From SIG565 sp045540055 (GTDB lineage: Bacteria; Bacillota; Clostridia; Oscillospirales; Acutalibacteraceae), in the NCBI GenBank assembly GCA_045540055.1, contig JAZQGO010000014.1:1-64000 (forward strand): a stretch of DNA of 64,000 nt. The letters run 5' to 3'. A program made the translations under genes and the position numbers. Each line of letters starts with the position of its first letter. The first letter of the stretch is position 1. Below are positions 42,310 through 51,013 of this stretch, one piece after another. The notes under the pieces were generated by a model. The model was not told where the DNA came from. It worked only from the letters and a program-made list of their open reading frames with translations, and searched no databases.

Positions 42310-42852
42310 CTAAATAAGGTTTTCGTCGTAGGTCGCCCTGACACCGCCGATAAATTTAGGACGTGTCTTAGCCGCAGAGATAATGGCATCCCCTATTTTT
42401 GCCACACTAAGTCTTACAGGCACAGCAACGTTTTTTAGGTGCATACCAATAAGGGTCAGACCTATATCTAATCCTGCATTTGCTTTGATGCTTTCAATTA
42501 CAATGGGATTTTTAAAATTCCTGTAAGCCGCAGTTGCAAAAGAACCGCCAGCCTTAATCTGAGGCACAACATTTACAATTTCTTCGGTGGTAACTGCATC
42601 ACGCTCGATAACTATAGCACGATTTAAATGCTCACAACACTGTGCGGCGAGATAAGCGCCCTTTTCGGTCAAGACGGTATTGAGTGTATTAAATATCAAC
42701 TCACCAATTTCTTCGTTAGAGTTTTTACCGATTTTACCACCCGTGACCTCGCTTGTAGAGCAACCGATAATAACGATATCGCCCTTCTTAATGTCAGCAA
42801 CGGTACAGAGTTCTTCTATCGTCTGTTTGGTGTTTTTTAAAATATTTTCCAT
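42310..42852 (-). CDS. YwlG/DUF436 family protein (TIGR01440)
   Basis: A 180-residue protein of the UPF0340 family. Recognisable blocks are IGCSTSEVTGGKIG, YLAAQCCEHLNRAIVIE and GSFATAAYRNFKNPIVIE. The role of the family is not established. It is the last gene of the aromatic run, 13 bases after the DAHP synthase gene, and may be only a passenger there. Confidence 0.85.
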   Translation of the reverse strand: MENILKNTKQTIEELCTVADIKKGDIVIIGCSTSEVTGGKIGKNSNEEIGELIFNTLNTVLTEKGAYLAAQCCEHLNRAIVIERDAVTTEEIVNVVPQIKAGGSFATAAYRNFKNPIVIESIKANAGLDIGLTLIGMHLKNVAVPVRLSVAKIGDAIISAAKTRPKFIGGVRATYDENLI

Positions 42853-42865
42853 AATAATTCTCCAA

Positions 42866-43894
42866 TTAAAGAATGTCTGCCATGTCTAAAATTAGTCTTT
42901 CGGTCTTTTCCCAACCAAGACATGGGTCGGTTATTGATTGACCGTATGTAGTACCGCCAACGGCCTGACAGCCGTCAACCAAATAGCTTTCAATCATAAA
43001 GCCTTTAACAAGCTTCTTGACATCGGGTGAATACCTGCAGCTGTGCAAAACCTCTTTACAGATTCTTATCTGCTCGAGATACTGCTTGCCGGAGTTTGCG
43101 TGGTTTGTATCGATAATAACACCGGGATTTTTAAGACCACTCTCGGCATAGATTTTTGATAGATGTATTAAATCCTCAAAATGATAGTTTGGGAATGTTT
43201 GACCGCTTTTATTTACAAAACCACGTAAAATAGCGTGTGAATGCTCGTTGCCGTGAGATTTAACTTCCCAACCGCGATATATAAACATATGTGAACTTTG
43301 CGCCGCATGAATTGCGTTCATCATTACAGAATAGTCGCCACTTGTGGGGTTTTTCATACCTACGGGGATATCAAGACCGCTTGCAGTAAGGCGGTGCTGT
43401 TGATTTTCAACCGAACGAGCGCCGACGGCAACATAAGAAAGAAGATCGCCAAGGTATCTGTGATTATCGGGATAAAGCATTTCGTCAGCACAGGTAAACT
43501 CTGTGCGCATAATTGTATCAATATGTAGCTTACGAATAGACATAATACCGCCAAGCATATCGGGGCGCTCGGTAGGATTAGGCTGATGAAGCATACCTTT
43601 ATACCCTTCACCAGTTGTACGCGGTTTATTGGTATATAATCTTGGTATAATAATAATCTTATCCTTAACCTGTTCCTGCACCTCGCGCAGACGGCTGACA
43701 TACTCTAAAACAGAATCCTCACGGTCGGCAGAGCACGGGCCAATGACAAGCAGAAGTCGGTCGTCTTCCCCCGTAAATACTCTTTTAATTTCAGTGTCAC
43801 GCTGTTCTTTTATGGCAGAATATTTTTCAGGAAGCGGTAGCTGTCGCTTAATTTGTGCAGGAACGGGTAGCTTTCGCATAAAATCCATATTCAT
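42866..43894 (-). CDS. aroF: 3-deoxy-7-phosphoheptulonate (DAHP) synthase
   Basis: A 342-residue class I DAHP synthase, the first step of the shikimate pathway (PEP plus erythrose-4-phosphate). It is of the AroFGH type: LLLVIGPCSADRED, IPRLYTNKPRTTGEGYKG, VGARSVENQQHR, GMKNPTSGDYSVMMNAI and DTNHANSGKQY. No extra chorismate-mutase domain is seen. The ATG overlaps the tyrA stop (ATGA). Which aromatic amino acid inhibits it cannot be told from sequence. Confidence 0.92.
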   Translation of the reverse strand: MNMDFMRKLPVPAQIKRQLPLPEKYSAIKEQRDTEIKRVFTGEDDRLLLVIGPCSADREDSVLEYVSRLREVQEQVKDKIIIIPRLYTNKPRTTGEGYKGMLHQPNPTERPDMLGGIMSIRKLHIDTIMRTEFTCADEMLYPDNHRYLGDLLSYVAVGARSVENQQHRLTASGLDIPVGMKNPTSGDYSVMMNAIHAAQSSHMFIYRGWEVKSHGNEHSHAILRGFVNKSGQTFPNYHFEDLIHLSKIYAESGLKNPGVIIDTNHANSGKQYLEQIRICKEVLHSCRYSPDVKKLVKGFMIESYLVDGCQAVGGTTYGQSITDPCLGWEKTERLILDMADIL

Positions 43895-44763
43895 GATTTA
43901 TCGGTCTCCTTCTTATTAAATAGTTTACGGCGCTGTGTCGATATGCGCATCATATTCTTGATACTTTCACTATCTTGGTTTTTGATATATTTCATTAACA
44001 AATCAAAATCGTTGCGAAACAGCATCATCATATCAACAAGCTTATCCTTATTAAGTAAAAACAGCTCTGACCACATATCCTCATTGATATTCGCAATTCG
44101 GGTTAAATCTCTGAACGAGTCACCCGTATAATGGGCCAGATTTTCGTCTTGATTACAGGTCATAAGACAAATTGCAATACAGTGGGTAAGCTGAGAAAGA
44201 AATGCAATCATTTCGTCGTGCTTTTCGGGTGTGAGTCGGGAGACCTGAGAAAACCCAAGAATTCTGCCGATTTCCTCACAAACCGAGATAGCGTGTGCGG
44301 TGTTTTTTGGGGTTGGAACTACAATATAGTTAGCATTTAAAAAGATTTTTTCATCACTGTTCTGCACACCGTATACCTCGCGGCCTGCCATAGGATGCGC
44401 GGCGATAAATTCAACATCATCTCTTAAAACCGACTGTATATCATCGACGATACCCGTCTTGACACCCGTAACGTCGGTGATTATGGTACCCGACTTCAGC
44501 AGATGCTGGTTATCACCTATCCACTCGGTAAGGATGTGCGGATAAAGTGCGAATACCACAATATCGGCACTACATATTAGCTCTTTATCGGGTTTTATTG
44601 AACCCGCATCAATTATTTTATTTTCTAATGCAAAGTCGATAGAACTCTGCTCTAAAGTAATGGCATTAACTGTATAGCCCTGCTTTTTAAGACCACGGGC
44701 GTAGCTACCGCCCATTAGTCCTAAACCGACTATCAAAAACACTGTATCCTTACTGATTTTCAT
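43891..44763 (-). CDS. tyrA: prephenate dehydrogenase
   Basis: A 290-residue NAD(P)-dependent dehydrogenase that makes 4-hydroxyphenylpyruvate for tyrosine. The dinucleotide motif is FLIVGLGLMGGSYARGL (9-25). The catalytic region has FIAAHPMAGREVYG and DEMIAFLSQLTHCIA. The start is ATG 44763 with GGAG seven bases upstream. The gene overlaps aroA by 14 bases and the DAHP synthase gene by four. Confidence 0.92.
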   Translation of the reverse strand: MKISKDTVFLIVGLGLMGGSYARGLKKQGYTVNAITLEQSSIDFALENKIIDAGSIKPDKELICSADIVVFALYPHILTEWIGDNQHLLKSGTIITDVTGVKTGIVDDIQSVLRDDVEFIAAHPMAGREVYGVQNSDEKIFLNANYIVVPTPKNTAHAISVCEEIGRILGFSQVSRLTPEKHDEMIAFLSQLTHCIAICLMTCNQDENLAHYTGDSFRDLTRIANINEDMWSELFLLNKDKLVDMMMLFRNDFDLLMKYIKNQDSESIKNMMRISTQRRKLFNKKETDKS

Positions 44764-45967
44764 TAAATGACACTCCAATACCTAATGTGCGAATCCTGTC
44801 AAAGAAATCCGGATAACTTTTTGTGACCGCTCTATATCCCGCAATTTCACCGCCGTAAAGGCTCGAAATAACACTTAAAGACATAACTATTCTGTGGTCG
44901 TTATGGCCGTCTAATATTGTGTTAGGACTATGTAAATTACAATTATTAACAATTATATTATTATCAAAAACCTCAATATCGGCGCCAAACTTTTTAAGCT
45001 CCTGCGCCATAACAACGCCTCGGTTACTTTCTTTAATTTCGAGGCGCTTGGTACCGACAAACTCAGCACCACCCAATATAGACGCTAAGGTTATTAAAAT
45101 CGGCGCTAAATCGGGGCAATCAGAAACATCAAGTGTCGGTCTGCCGTGTTTTAACTGCTTAAAATAATCTTTATAAATTTTGTCACCCTGTAGCGATTCA
45201 CTATCAAGACCTAAAATCTCAACCTCGCCACCGACACAGCCAAATGCATCAAGAAAAGCGGCATTTGAGTAGTCGCCCTCAACCGTTAAATTTTGCGCCT
45301 TATAGGTTTGATTACCTTTTACCAATAATGTGTTTTCATCCTGCCACTCGGCAACAACGCCAAATGCTTTTAATGCCGAAATTGTCATATTTATATAAGA
45401 GCGACTTTCAATCGGTGGGATAAGCTTAATAATACTATCAGCCTTAACAAGCGGTAAAGCAAACAAAAGACCGCTTATAAACTGACTGCTGATATTACCC
45501 GCTACATCAAATGAACCACCCTTTAATACTCCACCAAGAGTAAGTGTATTGCGGTTTAATTCAAATTTTAAGCCTTGTTTTAGACAAATATCGTTATAGA
45601 CACTCAGCGGTCTTGTGAAAAGATATTCACTACCAGTAAGAAGTGAAGCAGAATCATTGAGAAGTAAAAGCGGGATAAAGAATCTAAGCGTGCTGCCGCT
45701 TTCCCGACAATTAACCGAAAACCGCTTATTAGCCGAAGATATATCAATTCCCTCAACCTCAACAAAACCGTCTTTTCGGCAAATTTTTGCGCCGATTTCG
45801 GTAAGACAGTCAAGTGTTGCTAATATATCCTGAGAATACGCAATATTATGAATAGTGCTCTTCCCTTTTGATAATCCTGCACAAATCAAAAGCCTGTGTG
45901 CCATACTTTTTGACGGCGGTGCAAAGACCTGTCCAACAGCCTTCGATTTTTCAATTTTAACCGTCAT
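44750..45967 (-). CDS. aroA: 3-phosphoshikimate 1-carboxyvinyltransferase (EPSP synthase)
   Basis: A 405-residue EPSP synthase. The N-terminal PPSKSMAHRLLICAGLSKG, the RESGSTLRFFIPLLLL stretch, the SSQFISGLLFALP block and HNDHRIVMSLSV are all family motifs. Family members usually have a GNAGT or GNSGT-like PEP-binding loop; here it reads RESGST, a known class II-like variation. It starts one base after the aroE-aroK stop. Confidence 0.93.
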   Translation of the reverse strand: MTVKIEKSKAVGQVFAPPSKSMAHRLLICAGLSKGKSTIHNIAYSQDILATLDCLTEIGAKICRKDGFVEVEGIDISSANKRFSVNCRESGSTLRFFIPLLLLNDSASLLTGSEYLFTRPLSVYNDICLKQGLKFELNRNTLTLGGVLKGGSFDVAGNISSQFISGLLFALPLVKADSIIKLIPPIESRSYINMTISALKAFGVVAEWQDENTLLVKGNQTYKAQNLTVEGDYSNAAFLDAFGCVGGEVEILGLDSESLQGDKIYKDYFKQLKHGRPTLDVSDCPDLAPILITLASILGGAEFVGTKRLEIKESNRGVVMAQELKKFGADIEVFDNNIIVNNCNLHSPNTILDGHNDHRIVMSLSVISSLYGGEIAGYRAVTKSYPDFFDRIRTLGIGVSFNENQ

Positions 45968-45968
45968 A

Positions 45969-47210
45969 TTAATTTGCCCCTTTTAACAAATCAATTATTG
46001 ATTGAGCTGTGGTATCAGGATTTGTAACCTTAACGGCATAATCGTTGGCGCTTCTGTAAATATCAATACGCTCGTTATAACGCTTAACAATACTCTCTTT
46101 AGAGTTTGCAAGCGGTCTGTCAGAGGTCGGTATAAGCTCATCAAGTGAACGGTCAAGGAAAAATACCAAGCCGTTATGCCTAAGATGGCGGATATTATCG
46201 TCATTCAAAATTGCACCACCGCCTGTCGATACAACACAACCGTCCCTGAGGGATACCTCGGCGATAACCTCGCTTTCAATTTTTCTGAAGCCTGACTCAC
46301 CCAGTTCGGCAAAAATTTTGGTAATCTCTTTGCCTGTTTTTTTAATAATTTCGGCATCGGTATCAATAAAAGGCATATTAAGCTTATCGGATAAAATCTT
46401 GCCAATTGTTGATTTGCCGCTGCCCGGCATACCGGTTAAGACAATATTGCGCTTTTTTGCCACCATTTCATCATAAATATTATCTATAACCTCTCTGCCA
46501 AACTCCTTGCCCGTAAAATAGCCTGCGGCTAAAACCGCTTGCGCTATCAGCATATAAAGTCCGCTAATAGCCGCAACACCCTTTTTCTGTGCGGCAATAA
46601 TAAGGTCGGTGCGCAAAGGATTATAAACAACGTCAACCACAAGGCTGAGATTATTGAATTCATCAATATTTATAGCACTGCCGTCTACACGCGGATACAT
46701 ACCTACGGGCGTGGCGTTAATAATTATATTCGCATCGGTGTGACTTTTTTGGGCCTTCTCGTAGGAAATCTTGCCCTCGCCTTCATATAGGCTTACAACG
46801 TAAATTTCCTTAGCATTTAGGTGCTTTAGCACAGCCTGCGCCGTAAGACTTGCGCCACCGTCACCTAAAATCAAGGCCTTTTTACCGCTTAAATCATTGG
46901 TAACACGGTTTATCAGCGCTAATAATCCGCCAAAATCGGTGTTATAACCGCATAATACACCATCATTATTGACAATTGTATTAACGGCACCAATAGATTT
47001 TGCCTTCTCGTCAATATAATCAAGATACGGTATCACGGTCTGCTTGTAAGGAATGGTAACATTTATTCCGCAAAAATCCTTAGCCTCGATAAAGTCTTTT
47101 ACATCCTCACGGGCAATTTCCTTTAGCTCATATTCATAATCTGCAATTTTTGGGTGAATTTCAGCCGAAAAACTGTGGCCAAGCTTTTCACCAATTAAAC
47201 CGTATCTCAT
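45969..47210 (-). CDS. fused shikimate dehydrogenase and shikimate kinase
   Basis: A 413-residue bifunctional protein. Residues 1-245 are AroE: GEKLGHSFSAEIH for shikimate binding, the catalytic Lys in NVTIPYKQT, NTDFGG and the nucleotide loop LGDGGASLTAQAV. Residues about 252-413 are AroK: Walker A LTGMPGSGKST, FIDTDAEI, the shikimate site FRKIESEV and STGGGAIL. Both active sites appear complete, so one protein carries 3-dehydroshikimate to shikimate-3-phosphate, the substrate of the next gene product (AroA). Confidence 0.93.
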   Translation of the reverse strand: MRYGLIGEKLGHSFSAEIHPKIADYEYELKEIAREDVKDFIEAKDFCGINVTIPYKQTVIPYLDYIDEKAKSIGAVNTIVNNDGVLCGYNTDFGGLLALINRVTNDLSGKKALILGDGGASLTAQAVLKHLNAKEIYVVSLYEGEGKISYEKAQKSHTDANIIINATPVGMYPRVDGSAINIDEFNNLSLVVDVVYNPLRTDLIIAAQKKGVAAISGLYMLIAQAVLAAGYFTGKEFGREVIDNIYDEMVAKKRNIVLTGMPGSGKSTIGKILSDKLNMPFIDTDAEIIKKTGKEITKIFAELGESGFRKIESEVIAEVSLRDGCVVSTGGGAILNDDNIRHLRHNGLVFFLDRSLDELIPTSDRPLANSKESIVKRYNERIDIYRSANDYAVKVTNPDTTAQSIIDLLKGAN

Positions 47211-47220
47211 AATTTACCGC

Positions 47221-48213
47221 CTAAATTAACTTTTTGAACTCATCGGTAGTTAACTCCTTAATTTCATAACTGCCGATACTATTTACAAATATTCCCGAAA
47301 TACTGCCTGAAGATGATTTTTTGTCGTGAACAAGATTTTCTGCGACAGCTTCTTTATCATAAATGTATTCTGTAGGAAGACCGATTTTTTTTAGCACAGG
47401 CAAAAGTCTCGCTTTTACCGACTCACTACAGACAAGTAGCATACCAAGTGCCACACATTCGCCGTGATACAGATTTTCATATTCGGCGCTCTCAATAGCG
47501 TGACCGATTGTATGACCAAAATTAAGAATTTTACGAAGACCGTTCTCACGCTCATCGTTTTCAACAACAAATCTTTTAATCATTAAAGATTTTTCAATGA
47601 TTGTATCGATATTTTGCTCAATATCGTTGTTTTCAATTAGCTCAAATAAATCTTTATCACTTGTAAGACTCATTTTTACCGCCTCGGCCATGCCGTTTGC
47701 GAACTGACGCTCGGGCAAGGTTTTAAGAACATCGGGGTCGATAAGTACTTTTTTAGGCTGATAGAAAGCGCCGACGATGTTTTTATATGAATCAAGGTTT
47801 ATAGCAACCTTACCGCCGATAGACGAGTCAACCTGTGACAAAAGCGTCGTGGGAATATTATAAAAATCAATACCGCGCATAAAGGATGCCGCCGCATAAC
47901 CTGATATGTCACCTACAACACCGCCGCCGACCGCAACGACACAGTCTTTACGGTTGAAATTATGTTTAAGCATGGTGCGGCAAAGCTCCTCAAAAACGGG
48001 AAAGGTTTTGCTTTCCTCACCCTGCTTAATAATTACAATAACGGGATTCAGGCACTGCTGAGCAATACATTCGGCATATTCAGCAGGTACACCGTCATCG
48101 GTAACAATAAGGACATTGCGATTAAGATTGAGCAGATGACCGGCATTATTTAAAACACCACGCTCAATAATAATGTCATAACTTCTGTCTCCTAAATTCA
48201 AAGCGACTGTCAT
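47221..48213 (-). CDS. aroB: 3-dehydroquinate synthase
   Basis: A 330-residue NAD- and metal-dependent cyclase that forms 3-dehydroquinate from DAHP. Family blocks are VAVGGGVVGDISGYAAASFMRG, PTTLLSQVDSSIGGKVAIN, KNIVGAFYQPKKV and the metal ligands in NFGHTIGHAIE and YHGECVALGM. It lies ten bases from both neighbours in the operon. No aroD/aroQ or aroC lies in the window. Confidence 0.95.
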   Translation of the reverse strand: MTVALNLGDRSYDIIIERGVLNNAGHLLNLNRNVLIVTDDGVPAEYAECIAQQCLNPVIVIIKQGEESKTFPVFEELCRTMLKHNFNRKDCVVAVGGGVVGDISGYAAASFMRGIDFYNIPTTLLSQVDSSIGGKVAINLDSYKNIVGAFYQPKKVLIDPDVLKTLPERQFANGMAEAVKMSLTSDKDLFELIENNDIEQNIDTIIEKSLMIKRFVVENDERENGLRKILNFGHTIGHAIESAEYENLYHGECVALGMLLVCSESVKARLLPVLKKIGLPTEYIYDKEAVAENLVHDKKSSSGSISGIFVNSIGSYEIKELTTDEFKKLI

Positions 48214-48222
48214 AAATACCTC

Positions 48223-49320
48223 TTATTTTAAATCAATGTGATTGTAGAATGAGCCTGCGACCTTTAGCTTATCGCAGAATTCCGATAACTCATTTAGCAT
48301 CATCTTACCGTCTTCGGTATTAACATTACCCTCAAGCTCAACATAGAAATAATATTTCCAAAGTAGATTCTTCATTGAACGGCTTCTGAGTGTTCTCATG
48401 TTAAATTTATGATGACCGATTACGTTGATGGCCTTTGCAAGTGCGCTGGCTTCATCGCGTACGGTAAACAGAATAATTGAATGATTGTCGGGCTTGTTTA
48501 CCGTCTTAATATGTTCTGCACGAGAAAGCACTGCAAAACGGGTTGTATTTACATGACTTTCATTAATGTTTGAATCAAGCACCTTAAGGCCGTATAGCTT
48601 GGCGGTCTCACTGCTGGCAATAGCTGCGGTTGACTTATCGTTTGCCTCGGCAACCTGTTGAGCGGCAATGGCGGTATTATCACTCATAACAGCATCAAAG
48701 CCGTGAGAGCGAATATAGTTGTTGCATTGCTCAAGCGCCTGCATATGACTAATAACACGCTTGACATCAGAAATTTCAGCGTCCGCGACACCTAAAAGAT
48801 TTTGAGAAACCGACAACTCATATACGCCGTTTACATACAGGCTACCCGAGAAAATCAGGTCAATTACCTGACCGACCTCACCCGCACTACTGTTTTCAAT
48901 CGGTAAAACCGCACAGTCACATTCACCATCAACTACCGCCCTGTAGGCCTCGCTGAAATTAGGAAAAGCAATTCTCTGGCCTTCCTTAAATATTTTACCT
49001 GCCGCAATGTGAGCAAAGGCGCCCTCAACACCGCTATAGGCAATCTTCATACCCGAAAGCAGCTTATGCTGATAATTACGGGAAATCTTCATTACATCAC
49101 GCAGGAAATTAACGTAATAGCCTGTATATGCCTCGTTTTCTATAAGCCTAGAGTTATTTTGAATTATTGCTTCCTCTCGCGAAGCGTCATAAATGGGTAG
49201 ACCCATTTCTTTTTTGTAATCCGCTACCATTTCTGCGGCCTGCATACGCTCACAGAAGAGTCCCGCCATCTCTTTGTCAATTTTATTGATTTTTTCTCGT
49301 GCAATTTCGAGTTTGTTCAT
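48223..49320 (-). CDS. pheA: chorismate mutase/prephenate dehydratase (P-protein)
   Basis: A 365-residue bifunctional enzyme for phenylalanine. The chorismate mutase AroQ domain (1-85) begins AREKINKIDKEMAGLFCERM. The prephenate dehydratase domain (about 95-270) has YSGVEGAFAHIAA, DCAVLPIENSSAGEV and the catalytic TTRFAVLS. An ACT domain (about 280-360) with LRSRSMKN gives phenylalanine feedback in homologues. The ATG overlaps the aminotransferase stop. Confidence 0.93.
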   Translation of the reverse strand: MNKLEIAREKINKIDKEMAGLFCERMQAAEMVADYKKEMGLPIYDASREEAIIQNNSRLIENEAYTGYYVNFLRDVMKISRNYQHKLLSGMKIAYSGVEGAFAHIAAGKIFKEGQRIAFPNFSEAYRAVVDGECDCAVLPIENSSAGEVGQVIDLIFSGSLYVNGVYELSVSQNLLGVADAEISDVKRVISHMQALEQCNNYIRSHGFDAVMSDNTAIAAQQVAEANDKSTAAIASSETAKLYGLKVLDSNINESHVNTTRFAVLSRAEHIKTVNKPDNHSIILFTVRDEASALAKAINVIGHHKFNMRTLRSRSMKNLLWKYYFYVELEGNVNTEDGKMMLNELSEFCDKLKVAGSFYNHIDLK

Positions 49321-50516
49321 TAAAATTCTCCGTTCTTGTATCCATCAGCAAGCTTTTTGAAGGCTGGTAATGAATTGATAATTTGCTCGGTCGAAACACA
49401 GTAAGAAATTCTTACATAGCCTTCATATCCAAAGCTATCACTCGGAACTAACAAAAGCTCAAATTTCTTTGCATTTTCGCAGAACCTGTTAGCATCAGCC
49501 TCAAGCGCCTTAACAAATAAATAAAATGCGCCGTCGGGCCGCGCCAGCTCAAAGCCGTACTCACGCAGCGCCTGACACAGTATGTCACGGTTTTTCTTAT
49601 AAACTTCAATATCGGCAGTCATACCAAGACAGTGCGGTATAACACGCTGAAACAGGCTTGAAGCACAAACATATCCAAGCGCCCTGCCCGCACCTGCAAC
49701 TGCATCAAATATAAGCGCAGGGTCTGCCGATTTATCAGAAATTAAAATATAACCAATTCTTTCTCCCGGAAGTGAGAGCGATTTGCTAAACGAATAGCAA
49801 ACGATTGTATTGTTATAAAAATTCGGTACAAACGGTACCTCAATATCATCGTAAACAAGTTCTCTGTAAGGCTCGTCCGAAATCAAGAAAATGGGATGAC
49901 CGAAATCTTTTTCGCACTCTCTTAAAACTTCTGACAGTTTTTCAATTGTGGCTTTTGAAAATACCACACCGGAAGGATTACAGGGGGAATTTATAACTAC
50001 TGCCTTCGTGTGCTCGTTAATTGCAGATTTTAATTCAGCAAAATCAATTTGAAAATCCGACTCACGGCATTTAACAACCTTCATTTTTGCACCCGAATTT
50101 TCAATAAACACCTTATATTCCGGGAAGAACGGTGCGAATACAATTATTTCATCATTTTTTTCGGAAATTGCTTTAAATGTTATAGTTAAAGCTGCGGCGG
50201 CACCTGTAGTAAAATAGATATTAGCACCACTAAAGGTAGTATCATATGTATCGTTTAGCCACTTTGCAACCGTATTTCTGACAGCCATATCGCCCGGTGC
50301 TGAGGTATAACCGTGAAGCTTGACTGAATCCTCTTCAGCTATCAATTTCTTTATAGTTTCATCGACAATCACAGGCGCAGCCACGCTTGGATTACCAAGG
50401 CTAAAGTCAAAAACATTTTCTCTACCTATCTCGGCGGCACGCTTATTACCGTATTCAAACATCTCACGAATGACAGACCTGACCTGGCCTAAATTAACCA
50501 TTTCCTTCGATAACAT
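49320..50516 (-). CDS. class I/II aminotransferase, probably aromatic
   Basis: A 398-residue fold-type I PLP aminotransferase. NPSVAAP near the N-terminus, INSPCNPSGVVFS, ISDEPYRELVYD and the PLP-binding Lys in SFSKSLSLPGERIGY are conserved. As first gene of the aromatic operon it probably transaminates phenylpyruvate and 4-hydroxyphenylpyruvate, though aspartate-type use is possible. The start is ATG 50516 with GAGGTGAT six bases upstream, preferred over GTG 50525, which lies within that site. Confidence 0.88.
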   Translation of the reverse strand: MLSKEMVNLGQVRSVIREMFEYGNKRAAEIGRENVFDFSLGNPSVAAPVIVDETIKKLIAEEDSVKLHGYTSAPGDMAVRNTVAKWLNDTYDTTFSGANIYFTTGAAAALTITFKAISEKNDEIIVFAPFFPEYKVFIENSGAKMKVVKCRESDFQIDFAELKSAINEHTKAVVINSPCNPSGVVFSKATIEKLSEVLRECEKDFGHPIFLISDEPYRELVYDDIEVPFVPNFYNNTIVCYSFSKSLSLPGERIGYILISDKSADPALIFDAVAGAGRALGYVCASSLFQRVIPHCLGMTADIEVYKKNRDILCQALREYGFELARPDGAFYLFVKALEADANRFCENAKKFELLLVPSDSFGYEGYVRISYCVSTEQIINSLPAFKKLADGYKNGEF

Positions 50517-50556
50517 ATATATCACCTCAGATAATATAATAAATCCATAATATAAT

Positions 50557-50585
50557 AGTATAACTTTTTATAGTTTGAGTGTCAA
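50557..50585 (-). promoter_or_regulatory. SigA-type promoter of the aromatic operon
   Basis: Read on the minus strand: TTGACA (50585-50580), a 17-base spacer and TATACT (50562-50557). The leader is only about 35 bases, too short for a T-box. Confidence 0.85.
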
Positions 50586-50610
50586 TAAATTACAAAAAAT
50601 TTTTTATATA

Positions 50611-50643
50611 AATAAAAAAGCACCAACCATAAGGTTAGTGCTT
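50611..50643 (-). terminator. terminator upstream of the aromatic operon
   Basis: AAGCAC/GTGCTT plus AACC/GGTT (50618-50643) with a 4-base loop; read on the minus strand it runs into TTTTTTATTT. No large gene feeds it, only the 25-codon ORF whose stop lies inside its stem. Confidence 0.8.
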
Positions 50644-50712
50644 AATATTTTGAAAAGGTTGCATAAATTCAAAGTCTTTTGATTTTTGCCCTATGTGTTC
50701 AAACGACTGCAT
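50635..50712 (-). CDS. possible 25-residue ORF beside the hairpin chain
   Basis: The frame starts MQSFEHIGQKSKDFEF and ends QNIKH, 25 residues, with its stop inside the following terminator. There is no clear ribosome site before the ATG at 50712. Its placement between the palindrome chain and a terminator suggests a unit, but translation is unproven. Confidence 0.3.
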   Translation of the reverse strand: MQSFEHIGQKSKDFEFMQPFQNIKH

Positions 50713-50720
50713 ATTTAGTT

Positions 50721-50840
50721 ATATTGAAACCTTGCGGTTTCAGTAATATTATATTCGCCCCTAAAACTCGCGAAGCGAATATCACTTGGACGAAGTCCAA
50801 ATATCATTGCCTAGCAATATAATTCTCCGTAAGGCGAATA
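50721..50840. repeat. chain of short palindromes joined by AT-rich links
   Basis: Five small inverted repeats in a row: GAAACC/GGTTTC (50726-50741), ATATTCG/CGAATAT (50751-50782), TTGGAC/GTCCAA (50786-50800), ATTGC/GCAAT (50806-50818) and TTCTCC/GGCGAA-type (50823-50838). Links are ATAT-rich. The ATATTCGCC end motif recurs as its complement GGCGAATAT at 50833-50841. It looks like an intergenic repeat element of unknown type. Confidence 0.6.
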
Positions 50841-50846
50841 TAACTG

Positions 50847-50878
50847 AAAAACCGACTTGTCGAAACAAGTCGGTTTTT
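50847..50878 (-). terminator. terminator of tRNA-Gly
   Basis: AAAAACCGACTTGT pairs with ACAAGTCGGTTTTT around CGAA. Read on the minus strand it follows the tRNA CCA end by one base. Confidence 0.9.
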
Positions 50879-50879
50879 C

Positions 50880-50954
50880 TGGAGCGGGTGATGGGAATCG
50901 AACCCACACGACCAGCTTGGAAGGCTGGGATTCTAGCCATTGAACTACACCCGC
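50880..50954 (-). tRNA. tRNA-Gly (TCC anticodon)
   Basis: A 75-base cloverleaf read on the minus strand. The acceptor GCGGGTG pairs with CACCCGC, the anticodon loop CTTCCAA gives TCC (glycine GGA), the T-arm has GGTTCGATTCCC, and CCA is encoded. It has its own promoter and terminator. Confidence 0.95.
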
Positions 50955-50971
50955 ATTTTTCGGCAAGGACT

Positions 50972-51000
50972 ATAATAACATAATCCCTGCCGTTAGTCAA
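50972..51000 (-). promoter_or_regulatory. SigA-type promoter of tRNA-Gly
   Basis: Read on the minus strand: TTGACT (51000-50995), a 17-base spacer and TATTAT (50977-50972). Confidence 0.85.
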
Positions 51001-51013
51001 GCGTAAAATTAAA

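Noticed and set aside
50526..50610. T-box or other riboswitch for the aromatic operon
   Set aside because: The promoter lies about 40 bases before the start codon, leaving no room for an aptamer.
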